A stretch of DNA of 64,000 bases from Ilex aquifolium (lineage: Eukaryota > Streptophyta > Magnoliopsida > Aquifoliales > Aquifoliaceae): the NCBI GenBank assembly GCA_951799425.1, contig OX637397.1, positions 10,150,064 through 10,214,063 of the forward strand, read 5' to 3'. Both the position numbers and the translations under genes were made by a program. Under the pieces are notes generated by a model. It had not been told where the DNA came from. It ran no database searches and was given only the letters and a program-made list of their open reading frames with translations. Below are positions 33,061-44,357 of the stretch, in pieces (position 1 is the first letter of the stretch; each line of letters begins with the position of its first letter).

Positions 33061-33731
33061 TCAAGCATGACGGTGTCAACATCCGCATCAACCATCGCAT
33101 TGGCATTGACGTTCGCATCCACATCCACAATCTCATTCCCGTTCGCATTCACATTCACGTTCGCATCCACAATCACATTCACATTCACGTTCGCTTCCAC
33201 AGCCACATTCGCGTTGACGTTCAGAGCCCTATTAGCAACTCCCCTCCTATTACGCACATGAGGATGAGCATTCCCATTAACCGGAGCCGGAGCCGTGAAC
33301 GGGAAAGAAAAAGGCAAGCAAATCAACCGAAAGCCCCTTCCAAGTAGCTCACGACGCAATTGACTATCGTGGCCGAGATTTTCCGGATTTGCCCGATTTG
33401 GTTTGCCCAACGACACCTTGTAGCGATAAAGAGGACAAGTCTTGCTTCTCTTAAGCCAAGAAGCAATGCAGTGACGATGGACGAAGTGGTTACAGGGCAA
33501 GTGGTTCATCTCTTGATTCACTGTGAATTCCTCCATACAAATCGAACAACACGATCCCGAATCCAACTTCAACAGAGAATCCACCGTCATTCTGACAATT
33601 AGGAGCGAAGGAGTGGATCGAATTGACGAAGAACGACGGGCAACGCCATCGATGGGGTTTAAAGCAAGATTCGTAGTGTGGCTAGGGTTAGGGTTAGGGT
33701 TTGAGGGTGTTTGACAGAGATTCGTCGGCAT
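33048..33731 (-). CDS. RING-H2 protein with non-canonical last zinc ligand
   Basis: Single-exon frame of 227 residues. A RING-H2 domain spans about residues 62-102: C62-x2-C65, C80-x-H82-x2-H85-x2-C88, C99-x2-Y102. The eighth ligand is Tyr (codon TAT at 33426-33428), where CPLCRY would be expected, one base from Cys. RING-H2 domains bind E2 enzymes and make E3 ubiquitin ligases; with one ligand missing, zinc site 2 may be weakened and the ligase impaired. There is no signal peptide or membrane segment, so a cytosolic or nuclear protein is likely. The C-terminal third (about 165-227) is a low-complexity Asn/Val/Ala/Asp tail (VNVNV, DANVN) encoded by a GTTCGCATCCACATT-like minisatellite. The ATG is the first in frame, preceded by a CT/GA-rich leader. 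It could be a recent pseudogene, a divergent functional protein, or affected by a sequence error. Confidence 0.7.
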   Translation of the reverse strand: MPTNLCQTPSNPNPNPSHTTNLALNPIDGVARRSSSIRSTPSLLIVRMTVDSLLKLDSGSCCSICMEEFTVNQEMNHLPCNHFVHRHCIASWLKRSKTCPLYRYKVSLGKPNRANPENLGHDSQLRRELLGRGFRLICLPFSFPFTAPAPVNGNAHPHVRNRRGVANRALNVNANVAVEANVNVNVIVDANVNVNANGNEIVDVDANVNANAMVDADVDTVMLDDDA

Positions 33732-33751
33732 GATTGTTAGGGTTAAGGTTT
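33683..33751 (-). promoter_or_regulatory. Telomere-like repeats and telo-boxes at the RING gene start
   Basis: Three CCCTAAA-type units on the minus strand (33683-33702) lie inside the coding region and encode the NPNPNPS stretch. A further imperfect unit lies just upstream of the ATG (33736-33751). Telo-boxes (AAACCCTAA) are known elements near plant gene starts; a role here is inferred. Confidence 0.5.
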
Positions 33752-34050
33752 GATGGTTGTGTTCTCTCTCTCTTTCGCGTGTGTTTCTCTCTCGGTGTTG
33801 TTTCTCTGCTTTTCTTTTCTCTCTAAACTCTCAATAGTCGGGTCTATTTATATGTAGAGAGTCCTACTTCAATCCAAAAAGGAAGTCATGAAGGGCGTGT
33901 TTGGGATTAGGTTGGATTGGACATTTATCCCAATCTCATGTATTATTCAATCTAATACTTGATTTTAATAAAAATAATAAAAATTATGGGTCCCATGCAC
34001 ATATTCAAATCAATCTAAATAAAATGATCATTACACCCTTTATAAGAAAA
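33752..34050. other. RING gene leader and 5' flank
   Basis: GA/CT-rich leader (33760-33830) with a TATA-like TATTTATATG on plus, CATATAAATA on minus (about 33846-33855). Further out, GGGCGTGTTTGGG at 33894 resembles a MITE end but its partner was not found. Confidence 0.45.
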
Positions 34051-34962
34051 TTAGTCATTGTATGTGCCTGAAGGCACATAGTAATAAAAAATGATAAACA
34101 ATAAACATATTTGTATTCATATCCAAAATTAAATCACAAACATAGAGGAGAGATAAATGAATTTAAGTATCGGTTATAGTGGGGGTGATAGGTGGTGGTG
34201 GTAGGAGACGGTGATGGTTGTGATAGGTGGCAATGACCATGGTGGTGGTGACGGCGACGGCGCATCGGTTGCGGCGACGATGGTGGCGGCAGCGGTGGGG
34301 GCGACGGCGGTGGTGGTGGTGGTGGTGGCAGCGACGGCGGTGGTGACGGCAGTGGGGATGGTGGTAGCGATGGTGGCGGTGGCTGCGGCGACGGCAGTGG
34401 TGGTGGTGACGGCGACGACGGGGGCAGTGGTGGCGACGGTGACGGTGGTGGTGGCGGCGGCGGCAATGGTGGTGGCGGCGATGGTGGTGGTGGCGGCGGC
34501 GGTGATGATGATGGTGATGGTGGCGGTGGTGGTGGCAGCGACAACGACAGTGGTGGTGGTGGTGGCGACGACAGTGGTGGTGGTGGTGGCGGTGGCGGTG
34601 GCAATGGTGGTGGTGGTGGCGACGACGGTGGTGGCAGTGGTGGTGGTGGTGGTGGTGGCGGTGGTGGTGGTAGAGGTAGAGGTGGTGGTGGTAGAGGTGG
34701 TGGTTGTAAAGGTAGTGGTAGGGCGGTTTCAAAAACTATTTTTTTTTTAAAGTATTTATGAGAAATAATTTTCTAAAAGTACTTTTAAAAAGTCACTTCA
34801 AACACTCCTTTAGGGGCCTATTTTTCCTATTAAATTTAGGGTGTTAATATTAGTCATTAGATTAATTTTAAAGTAAAATTTAAAGCGATCTGAACTGCGA
34901 AAAACAAAAATTATTTTGTTTATCTTTTAAAATTTGAATTATAAGCTATTTTATTATATAGA
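34051..34962 (-). mobile_element. Non-autonomous Helitron with giant GGT tract
   Basis: On the minus strand it starts TCTATATAATAAAATAG (34962) after an A and ends GACTAA (34051) before a T, with the perfect hairpin TGTGCCTGAAGGCACA at about 34062-34077. It is the inverted relative of 7343-7825, matching over about 250 bp at each end. Confidence 0.88.
34160..34735 (+). repeat. GGT/GGC/GAC trinucleotide tract, about 570 bp
   Basis: Almost continuous GGTGGTGGC-type repeats inside the Helitron, strongly G-rich on the plus strand. The long ORFs on both strands (up to 189 codons) are composition artefacts. Confidence 0.9.
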
Positions 34963-35960
34963 TATAATTAAATTCTACATCAAGTTTGAATGGGTAGACA
35001 AGATGGATAAAATTAGTTTAGATGAATAATTTTTTGGAAATAATAAATAATAACAATTTTGAATGCCATAAATTAAGTTATACTTACTTGAAAGTAAAAT
35101 TATGATTTAATTAATAACAGAAAGTTATCACATGTCTAACACGTGATTACAATTAAAAGTAATTTTGTCATTGCCCAACAATCTCTCTGACCAAACACTC
35201 TTATTATCCTTATGAACAACACTATACATTAAACCAAACACACTTCTTCTTCCTCTCTACCTTTTTTTTTCCCTTTTCCCTACACAGGCAGTACATACTC
35301 ACATCACGCCCAAAACACACACACACTCTCTCTCTCAATTCTCCCTACGCACAACATCCTCCCTCCCAAAAAGAAATCCAGCACCTCTCTCTCCTCCCAG
35401 CCCCGAACAACTCAATTTATGAAGAAATAAGGACCATAAACCGACTATTATTTATTTATTTATTTATTGGAGAAAAATGACTACTATAAATGAGGCTTTT
35501 AATTTCTAATATTAATAATTTTTTATTTAAAAAATATTTTTTTAAGATTAAAAGTATTCTAATCTTTGTTGTGATAATCGATCTTAGAAAATATTTTATC
35601 AATTTTAATTTGAAACAATCATAATCTACTGATTTTAATTTTTATAGTTTAATAAAAAAAATATTTTGGTTTATTTTTCGTAATAGTAATAAAAAAAATT
35701 GTAACACAAAAAAGAAGAAGAGAATTTGTATTTATTAGCGAGTGATTACAAATAAATGGTATATTTTTGTTGACTAGTTAAAATTATTTTTTCAACCCTT
35801 AGTTTTTTCTTCTTTTTTTTCTAAAAAAATTATGTTAGTATATTTTTAATATTGTGGGTTGGGTTCATGAGCCCAAACTACTCAAATTTATTTTTGATAG
35901 CGTTTAAATTTTCATAAGACTTTTTTTAAGGCCTAAAATCTTATGGATTTAAAAAGTTAG
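34963..35960. other. Intergenic, no gene seen
   Basis: AT-rich with a CT-rich patch (35230-35400) and an imperfect TTTA run near 35450. No supported feature. Confidence 0.45.
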
Positions 35961-35967
35961 GTCTTTT

Positions 35968-36890
35968 GGAAGCCGGTACACCACATTAGACATAATTGTA
36001 AAAAAATACACAGAATAAAATGTTTTTAAAAAAAGTACACTGCTGAGATACAAAGACGTAAATGCCCATTTTATAAAATTTTCTTTCCTAAAAACTGTAA
36101 TAAGGCATTTATCTTAAGCGCTGAAATTTAGGGTCATTTAATTTCAAATCTCTAATACACATTTGATTAATGTGTATTTTTTTTGGGAAAGTGGTTTTAT
36201 TTTCAAATTATATTTATGCATTAAATATCTCCTAATTTTATGGGAGAACTTTAATATTCCGTTTATTTTATGATATATCACTTTGTTTGAATTTCAAAAT
36301 TTATTAATATCCGAATTCCATAATAGTGTAACAAAGATAGTGTAACAATACACTGTAACAAAAACAGTGTTCAGTGGTTTTGTGTATGTGGTAACAAATT
36401 CAAAACAGAGAGGGATTGTTTTGAATGAAATTATATGAAAATAAATGTTTGACAAAATATAATAGTACAATATTTTTGTGTAAATGTCTTGTTATACTGT
36501 TATTGTTACACTGTTATGGAATTCGAATATTAATATAATTTGAAAATAAAACTACTTTCCAAAAAAAAATACGCATGAATCAAGGTGCATTAAATATAAT
36601 TTAAAAACAAAACCACTTTCCAAAAAAAATACGCATGAATCAAGGGATGACATAAAAATACGGAATATTAAAGTTCTCTCATAAAACTAGGAGATGTTTA
36701 ATTCACCACGTTCCAAAAAAAATACGCATGGATCAAGAGAGGATATAAAGGTCAAAAGAAAAATATGGAAATTTCAAATAATGTACTTGGAATAAGTATC
36801 AAAACTAAAGACTTTTTTACCCTACATTTTTTTCTATGTATTTTTTACAATTAACTCCAATTTAGTGTACTCTTTCCAATTTCCCCTAAA
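35968..36890. repeat. Foldback element with nested inverted arms
   Basis: Outer arms share CATAATTGTAAAAAAATACA at about 35990 and its reverse complement near 36840. Inner arms share TTTTTTGGGAAAGTGGTTTT at about 36180 and complements near 36550 and 36610. The core pairs again around GAATTCCATAA (36314 and 36517). Part of the right arm is itself repeated, with ACGCATGAATCAAG twice. Non-coding; likely a MITE. Confidence 0.65.
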
Positions 36891-38165
36891 AAGTTTGATT
36901 TGGACTAATTATAGACCTAAAAATTTTAGAGTCTTCTTGAAATATGGGGCGTAAAGCACAAGCTTTGTTGATCTTGTAATAGGGCCGGCCGTGATTGTTG
37001 TCTCCCTCAAATCTCTCTCTTTTTCTCTCTCTCCACCCACAACAACTTCCACAATCAATATCTCAATCACCAAAGCACCATCACCACTACAATTACCCAG
37101 TTAAACCTGAAGAACCATCACCACCATAGCCGCCACGATTAAGCCGCCACCACCACCACCAAACAAGCACCAACCAAGCAATCACAATCACCACAATTAA
37201 AACCTAAACCCGATTAAATACACAATCAATTCATGAAATTTATGGTTGTAAGCTGCACCCCATGAAATCCATGACAATGCGGTTGCGCCGGTTGGTTTTT
37301 ACTTATGTATTTGGTATTCACAAAAAAATAATGACCTCTCCACAAATAGTTTTACCCGAATGACTTTTATACAATTAAGTCTTATATTGTATACAGACCT
37401 ATAAAAAAACTCTTTATTTTAATAGTAGAATTGATCCACCTGTATTAATTTTACTTTTTCATGACCAGAAATAAATAAAAAAAGAATTACAAGTTTTTCT
37501 TAATTCAAAAGGTCAACGCCATTCTTTCATACCTCTTTAAAACCAACCCCACGGAGAAAACTCCCAAAAGTCTACCAAGACTTTAATTAAAACCATCAAT
37601 AACATTTGATTACTTGAAGCAATGGGAGACCATGTAAAAATTTGAATTTTGCAGCCACGAGTTCCCATCAAATCTCGTTTCTATGACTTATCTAAATATT
37701 CCGAATGCCTTTTCAAAAGTACGATTGATTTCAATCGACTTGAGCTATAATTTCACACGGTTTTGCAATATTATTGAGAATGAAATGAAAAACTAAAGTC
37801 TTTGATATCGTAATCTTAGATCTTTGATGGATCATATGGACTCAAAGATCTTGACTAGGCGAAAATTATATATTTGCGAAGAAATTTGAGAAGAAAAAAA
37901 ATATAGTAGAGAGGATTTCAATTAGGAAAAACAATTGGGTTGAAGATTGAGAAAATGACATAGGCTATCGATTCATTGTCAAGTTGATTAGCTAGAAAGG
38001 AGGAAAGTTGGAAGAAACTACAAGAGTCGACTTTTATGTGATTACAAGTCCACAAGCCTTTCACACAGCAGCCGACACTAAGAATAGTAAGAGCAAACTA
38101 CATTTGGATCCCTTAAATATGGTCTTAATCACTTTGTCTCCTGAACAAATGAATTTCTCACATTG
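36891..38165. other. Intergenic, CAC-rich patch, no gene seen
   Basis: 37010-37200 is rich in CACCACCA/CAATCAC words. A short ORF at 38008-38217 has no recognisable domain. Confidence 0.4.
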
Positions 38166-38169
38166 TCCT

Positions 38170-38480
38170 CTACAAGTAGGGTTGTTAATCAAACTGAGAT
38201 ACTCGAGCTTAGCTTGAGTTCGGCTCAGGATCGGCTCGTTCAAGCTCGGTTCGTTTTCTAAACGAGCCCGAATTTGAACAAGTTTTAAGGCTCGTTTAGA
38301 AAACAAGTCCTACAAGCTCGGCTTAAACTCAACAGGCTCAACTCGTTTATGTCCAAATACTCAGGCTCGACTTGTTTTTGGCTCGTTCGTTTCCTAAACG
38401 AGCCGAACTTGAATAATTTTTTAGACTCGATTAAGAAACAAACTTTTCAAACTCGGGCTCGTTCAACTAACAACCATATC
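38170..38480. repeat. GCTCGTTT-rich MITE-like repeat
   Basis: Repeated CTCGTTTAGAAAAC / GTTTTCTAAACGAG words give internal inverted structure. Same type as 48815-49125. Confidence 0.6.
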
Positions 38481-39126
38481 TACAAGTACTTGAATTAGTT
38501 TCATATTATCCCAAAAATTGACACCTCTTGTCTTTTGGATAGGAAAATGTCCACAAGGTTGACACAACATGAAATCAAATTTGATATATATATAATATAT
38601 TTAAATTTGAATAATACTATTTGAACTTAAAAATCTAACCTTATTTGTTGGTCTGATTCATTATGATCTTTGAATTAATTGTGGACTCCATCAAACATTT
38701 AAACTTGCTCTTCATCCGATAGTTCCAATGAAACCACAACATTAGGTCAGCAAATGAGGTCAAATTTTGAAGTCCAAATAGTATTACTTTTTAAATTTTT
38801 ACAGGAGAAGCGGCTAGTAAAGTTTGAATTCGTGACCTAATGGTCTAAACGACGGGCCGCGGAGCCATCAGGCATGCTGATCTTCAAATAAGATATATTT
38901 CCATCAACTTTGCAGTGCACATTGGCAAATTCAAAACTAATGACTGTAGTTGAAGATATACAACGTGAAAAACATGATAGTTTAAAAGACGCTGACCATA
39001 GTTGAGGGGGTTAATGTGTAATTTACCCTTAATAGCTAGTAATGATAGCTAATAGCTAATGGTCCGCCAGGCAAAATTGATCTTTGGGGCTATTTCAAAT
39101 CAGCACCCATAGAGAGCCACAGAATT
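38481..39126. other. Upstream region of the receptor-kinase gene
   Basis: AT-rich; no confident TATA box or other element identified. Confidence 0.35.
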
Positions 39127-42100
39127 ATGGCCATCTCAAGGAACTATCTGTTTCTATCACTTCTGGTTGTTGGGGTTGTTTTGATACCTTCTTCCACTGC
39201 TCAACCAGATCAGACTACTCAAGCTCAAGCTCTACTCAAATGGAAACAAAGCCTGGTAAACCAAACAATTCTTCAAAGTTCATGGGTCATTTCAGAAAAT
39301 ACTACTGATCCTAATTCTACTGCTATAACCCCATGCAAATGGCTTGGAATTACATGCAACGAAGCAGCCAACATAATAGGAATAAACCTTGCATTCTATG
39401 GTGTACAAGGTACTCTCCACCACTTTGATTTCTCTTCCTTTCCAAATCTTATTCGACTCGACCTCCAAGAAAATAGACTCTCCAGCATCATTCCTATCGA
39501 AATAGGTATGCTTTCAAACCTCGAAATCCTCGATCTTTCCACTAATTCTCTCAATGGTTCGTTACCTATTTCTCTCTCCAATCTTACCAAGCTCTTGGAG
39601 CTCGATTTATCACGAAACGAATTAACCGGTGAACTTCCACCAGGTTTGTTCCCTGGTGGAACAGACATGCCAAAAACTGGACTATTTAGTCTCCAGAGGC
39701 TTCATGTCCAGGAAACTATGCTCGGTGGTCATATTCCTTCAGAATTAGGAAATATGAAGGATTTGGTTGCACTAGTTCTCGACAGGAATAGCTTTTTCGG
39801 TCCCATACCTCCATCTTTGGGTAATCTAAGCCAGCTGCAAACGTTACGCCTGAACGAAAATCAATTTTCGGGTCCTATCCCCCCGAGTTTTGGGAACTTG
39901 AGAAAATTAACTGATTTGCGCTTGTTCATAAACAATTTTTCGGGTTCTTTACCTGAAGAAATCGGAAATTTTTCGTCGTTGGTGGTTCTTCATTTGGCAG
40001 AAAACAATTTTAGTGGTCAATTACCACAGCAAGTTTGCAAAGGTGTAAAGCTTGTAAATTTCACTGCAGCCTATAACAATTTCACTGGTCCTATCCCAAT
40101 AAGTCTCAAGAACTGCCCAAGTTTATTCAGAGTCAGGCTTGAATATAACCAAATTACTGGAAATTTAGGCCAAGATTTTGGAATTTATCCAAACCTCACT
40201 TACATTGATTTGAGCTACAACAGATTGGAAGGTAATCTCTCATCAAATTGGAGAAAATCCCAGAATTTAACCGTCCTGAGGATTGCTGGGAATATGATTA
40301 CTGGTAAAATCCCAAAAGAGATTGATGAGTTGAACAAACTAGTTGTTCTTGATCTCTCTTCTAATCAACTTTCTGGAGAAATACCCCCACAACTTGGAAA
40401 TCTCTCTGCCTTGTCCTCTATAATCTTGAATGGTAACAGTTTTTCAGGTCACATACCACCTGACATTGGGGTACTTTCCAATCTGCAACACCTACACCTC
40501 TCATCCAACATGTTAATTGGACCAATCCCGGATCAAATTGGTGATTGTTTAAGATTGTTGTCGTTAAATTTGAGCGATAATCGCTTAAATGGTACCATCC
40601 CGGATAAGATTGGTAATCTTGATGCCTTGCAAAATTTTCTTGATCTGAGTTACAATTTACTTAGTGGAGAGATACCACCCCAGCTTGGTGATCTCAAAGC
40701 TTTAGAAAATTTGAACCTCTCCCACAATAATCTCACTGGTAGAGTACCCGAGTCGCTAGGTGGTATGGTCAGCTTGTTAGACATTAACTTGTCCTACAAT
40801 GAAGATTTATGTGGTGAAAGTCATGGTTTGAGGCCATGTGATGAAACATTTTCGAAAAAGAGTGCTAGTAACAAACACCAAAAACTTCTGACTATTGTTC
40901 TTCCCATCACAGGCTCATTGTTCTTTACCATAGTGATTATTGTTTTGTACTTGTGCAACAACCCAAGGAATCGACAGGAAGATGAGTCTCCTTTGATGAG
41001 GGAAAAACTGTTTTACATTTGTAATTTTGATGGGAACTTTGTGTATGAAGATATCATCAATGCCACTGATGATTTCAACGATTTGCATTGTATTGGGGTG
41101 GGAGGATCCGGGAAAGTTTATAAGGCCGAGTTACAAAGTGGTCAAGTACTAGCAGTGAAAAAACTGATCTCCCCAACTGAAGGCATTGAGAGTTTTAAAA
41201 ATGAGATAGAAAAATTGACAGAAATAAGGCATCGGAACATCGTGAAACTCTATGGATACTGTTTTGATGAAAGAAACCACGTCCTGATTTACGAGTTCAT
41301 GGAAAGGGGAAGCTTGGCAGAGACCTTGAGTAGTGAGAAAGGAGCAAAAGAGTTAGATTGGGCAAAGAGGGTGAAAATTGTTAAGGGTGTGGCCTATGCT
41401 CTATCTTATTTGCACCATGATTGTGTTCCTTCCATAATTCATCGTGACATATCGAGCAAGAATGTTCTGTTAAACTCGGAGCTAGAGGCTCGTGTCTCGG
41501 ATTTTGGCACTGCCAGGTTCTTGAAGTCTGATGCTTCAAACTGGACCACAGTTGCAGGCACATATGGATACATTGCTCCAGGTAACTTACAAAAATGTTT
41601 TCTGCAAGATGTGCATTTGATTTGCTCATGATCAAATGCATAATCATGATTTAATTTTAATAAGTGTTAAGGTTTCATTCTTATAGGCATGCTCAGCACA
41701 TAGCAATTAGGGGTGAAATTTTGGCACCCTAACCCGAACCCAATCCAGAAAATTCAGTGCTTGCATAATGATTTTTAATACTTGAGTTGGGTTGGGCAAA
41801 AAATCTCAACACAATTTATACCCGGGCAGTACTCTGGTTAGGTTTAGGATTGTTGAGACCCAACCCAAATTCTACCCCTAGCTGCATAACCCGAAAATTA
41901 ATTTGGCTCCAACTCGAGTTGAACCTGAATTTTAGTCTGACTTGTGCAATTTGGGAATTGAAGATGAATTGAACCCAAATTTGACTAGAATGGTATAACC
42001 CGATTTCATCCTGAGTTTAAAATTTTAACAGACTGATCACTTTTACCCCCCCCCCCCCCCCCCCCCCCCAACCAAATTGAACATCTTTCTGTGGCAGAGT

Positions 42101-42408
42101 TGTCTTACACCATGGCTGTGACAGAAAAATGTGATGTATATAGCTTTGGTGTTCTGGTGCTTGAAGTTTTGATGGGAACACACCCAGGAGAAGTGATTTC
42201 TAGTATGAACTCATCATCAGTTGGGCAAGGCATAAAACTAGAGGATGTGTTGGACCATCGTCTTTCATTTCCTGTGAATCAAAAGATTGAAGATGATCTG
42301 AATGCTATTCTCAAGCTTTCACAATTATGTTTATGTGCTGATCCCAAAACTAGGCCTACCATGCATGATGTGTCTCAACTACTTGAAATGAGGACAGGTC
42401 ACAACTAG
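39127..42408 (+). CDS. LRR receptor-like kinase, MIK2-like (LRR-XII type)
   Basis: Exons 39127-41581 and 42098-42408, intron GT-AG in phase 1 inside the APE motif (APE split as CCA-G/AG); 921 residues. Order: signal peptide 1-26; LRRNT domain with the paired-cysteine motif CKWLGITC; about 18-20 plant-type LRRs (LxxNxLSGxIPxxLGNL); transmembrane helix about 588-609; kinase from about 650. Seen kinase residues: glycine loop [10 protein letters not shown] at 656, Lys678 in AVKK, HRD Asp774 in [13 protein letters not shown] Asp792, then the GTYGYIAPE and [11 protein letters not shown] motifs in exon 2. All catalytic residues are present, so it is an RD kinase. It acts at the plasma membrane; relatives of MIK2 perceive peptide signals in immunity and reproduction. 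It is shorter than MIK2 (about 1045 residues) through fewer repeats. The ATG follows a short leader and gives a good signal peptide. Confidence 0.9.
41582..42097 (+). other. Intron of receptor kinase with poly-C tract
   Basis: 516 bp. 41705-42020 contains CCCGAACCCA / TTGGGTTGGG words of a MITE-like repeat. 42046-42069 is 24 consecutive C, ending 28 bases before the acceptor AG. Confidence 0.85.
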
Positions 42409-42411
42409 ATG

Positions 42412-42415
<4 letters not shown>

Positions 42416-42458
<43 letters not shown>
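42416..42458 (+). repeat. CT microsatellite in the 3'UTR
   Basis: About 20 CT units starting 8 bp after the stop codon of the receptor kinase. Confidence 0.9.
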
Positions 42459-42460
<2 letters not shown>

Positions 42461-43732
42461 TATGTTTTGCTCTCTATGAATGTATAAGTAGAGATGGGAA
42501 AATTTATTGACTATATGCCTTTTCCTTGTTTGTTAATATAAGGCATGTATTGAGCATGTGGCATTCTTTGGATAAATTATCTACTATGAATGTTTATGGA
42601 TTTCTGAGGTTGTGGGTTTTGGCATAATCGTATGGTTACTTGAGAGTCATAGATTTGAGTCAAAGAAACAGTCTTTTATTATGTAAGAATAAAATTGTGT
42701 ATATTTAATTCTTCTTAGATCCCACAGTAATTAAAACTTTGTACATTGGACTGTCTTATATAATGTGTGAATTACACCTTTCCAACGTCTTTTCTCAAGC
42801 TTGTGACTCTCTCTGTCAATTTTTTAGGGAATTGGGGGAAAAAATGAGATTTGAACTAATAACCACTTGTGAATGAGAGTGGACCCTTACTACCGGGGTC
42901 ACTCTCTCACCTTGTTTCTCTTAAAAAAAGAGGACTGACTCAGTTATAGGTGTTTTTCCGACCTTGCCTACAGATGTAAGATTCGAGTCTCTCCAATTTT
43001 TTCCCCTATATGTACCGTGACCAATGAAAAATACTCTCTTATCCATTCATTTATAATGAGTGTTGGTGCACTTCTTGTTCTATTCCTGTAATAATATTGT
43101 CTAACTTTTATTAAATTGCCTTTCCTAATCTTAAAGTCTAGTATCTCTTCACTGCCTATAGTTCATAATTATGCATTCATTATGCATTATACCATAGGAT
43201 ACCATACAATTCATAAATAGATATTTTTCTTCATTAACCGAAACAAGAAATGGAAGTATACCTAGTATACCCAAGATAATTTGCCCATTAATATTTCCTA
43301 ATAAACAATGAAACATCATTATTATAAAATATACATTCCTGATATAGAGATAAGTCGACATTACAGTTAACTATATTAAACTACATATGGGCAAATCATA
43401 CTTTGATCCCCTCAACTATGATTCTTTTTTCACATTACCCTCTTAATTATCATGTTTTTTCGCATTGCACCATCAACTATGTGATTAGTTTCACATAACC
43501 CTAATTATTAACGTTACTTATATATTTAACGAATTTTTTTTTCATTTTTCCCTTCGAACTTTGTAATTTTGTCCCCGTTACATGGTAATTTTCTTCCAAA
43601 AAAATAGCAGATATTTGTAATTAGAAAAATGTGAAATAATTCACGTCTTTAATAAGACAATATAAAAAATTTAGTAGTTCAAGAGGTAAACTAAAATTAA
43701 GTTCATAATAGGAGAGGACATCAAAAGAGTAT
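42459..43732. other. Intergenic, SINE-like fragments
   Basis: No gene. 42830-43020 has tRNA-like words (AGATTCGAGTCTC, GATTTGAACTAATAACC) suggesting old SINEs. 43390-43560 carries a CTTTGATCCCCTCAACTAT repeat type. Confidence 0.4.
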
Positions 43733-44252
43733 TGATGATGCACAAAAGTAGATTTATGCATAATCAAATCAGTCGAGTGTGTAGTGTAAAGCAAATAACG
43801 AAGCAATTGATAATAAGAAACAAATATTGGGTGATTAGGTCTGGGTGACCTAAGCTCGAAAGGCGGCAACGGTGAGAACCCTATTAATAAGAGAGTACAA
43901 GGTAGTAAAAGAGAGAGAGAGAGAGAGAGAACAAGAGTACGCTCAAGGTGAGGTGTGTGAGATCTGACCCCATGTGTAGGGGGTTTACAATTTATAGGCA
44001 CAGAGCCCTAGATATGACGGTGACGTGAAGGTCAAGCTACTAATTTATCGGGGATGATAGTTACAGTTGGGGATGAGCACAATCTTGGAGTAATGGTTAT
44101 CCCGATGATTGTTCTCCCACGTGCGTCGACTCTTCCTGAACTCTTAGACTTTGGATTGGACTGAGCCTTTGAGCTAAGCCTGACAAACCTTTTGATGATT
44201 TGGGCTTAACCCATGAACTGAACTCAGACCTAGTTTGAATCTGAGCTCGTCA
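43733..44252 (-). mobile_element. Second solo LTR of the gag-only family
   Basis: TGATGATGCAC to GCTCGTCA, flanked by perfect AGTAT (43728-43732, 44253-44257). In reverse complement it has TATAAATTGTAA, as in the LTR at 14962. A GA microsatellite (43912-43930) has grown inside it. Confidence 0.85.
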
Positions 44253-44357
44253 AGTATAACTAAGAAAAATCATATTTTCACTTCTGATAACAGACACATT
44301 GAAATTTTAAAAATGCAACAAGTTGTTCATAAATCGTAGCTACTCAATCTATTATCT

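Noticed and set aside
34134-34750. Long ORFs on both strands (156-189 codons) in the GGT tract
   Set aside because: They read one trinucleotide repeat in several frames, with His/Arg, Val/Ala or Pro runs only and no gene context.
33894-35240. MITE spanning the Helitron, with GGGCGTGTTTGG and CCAAACACAC ends
   Set aside because: The ends pair only over about 12 bases and flanks do not give a consistent target duplication.
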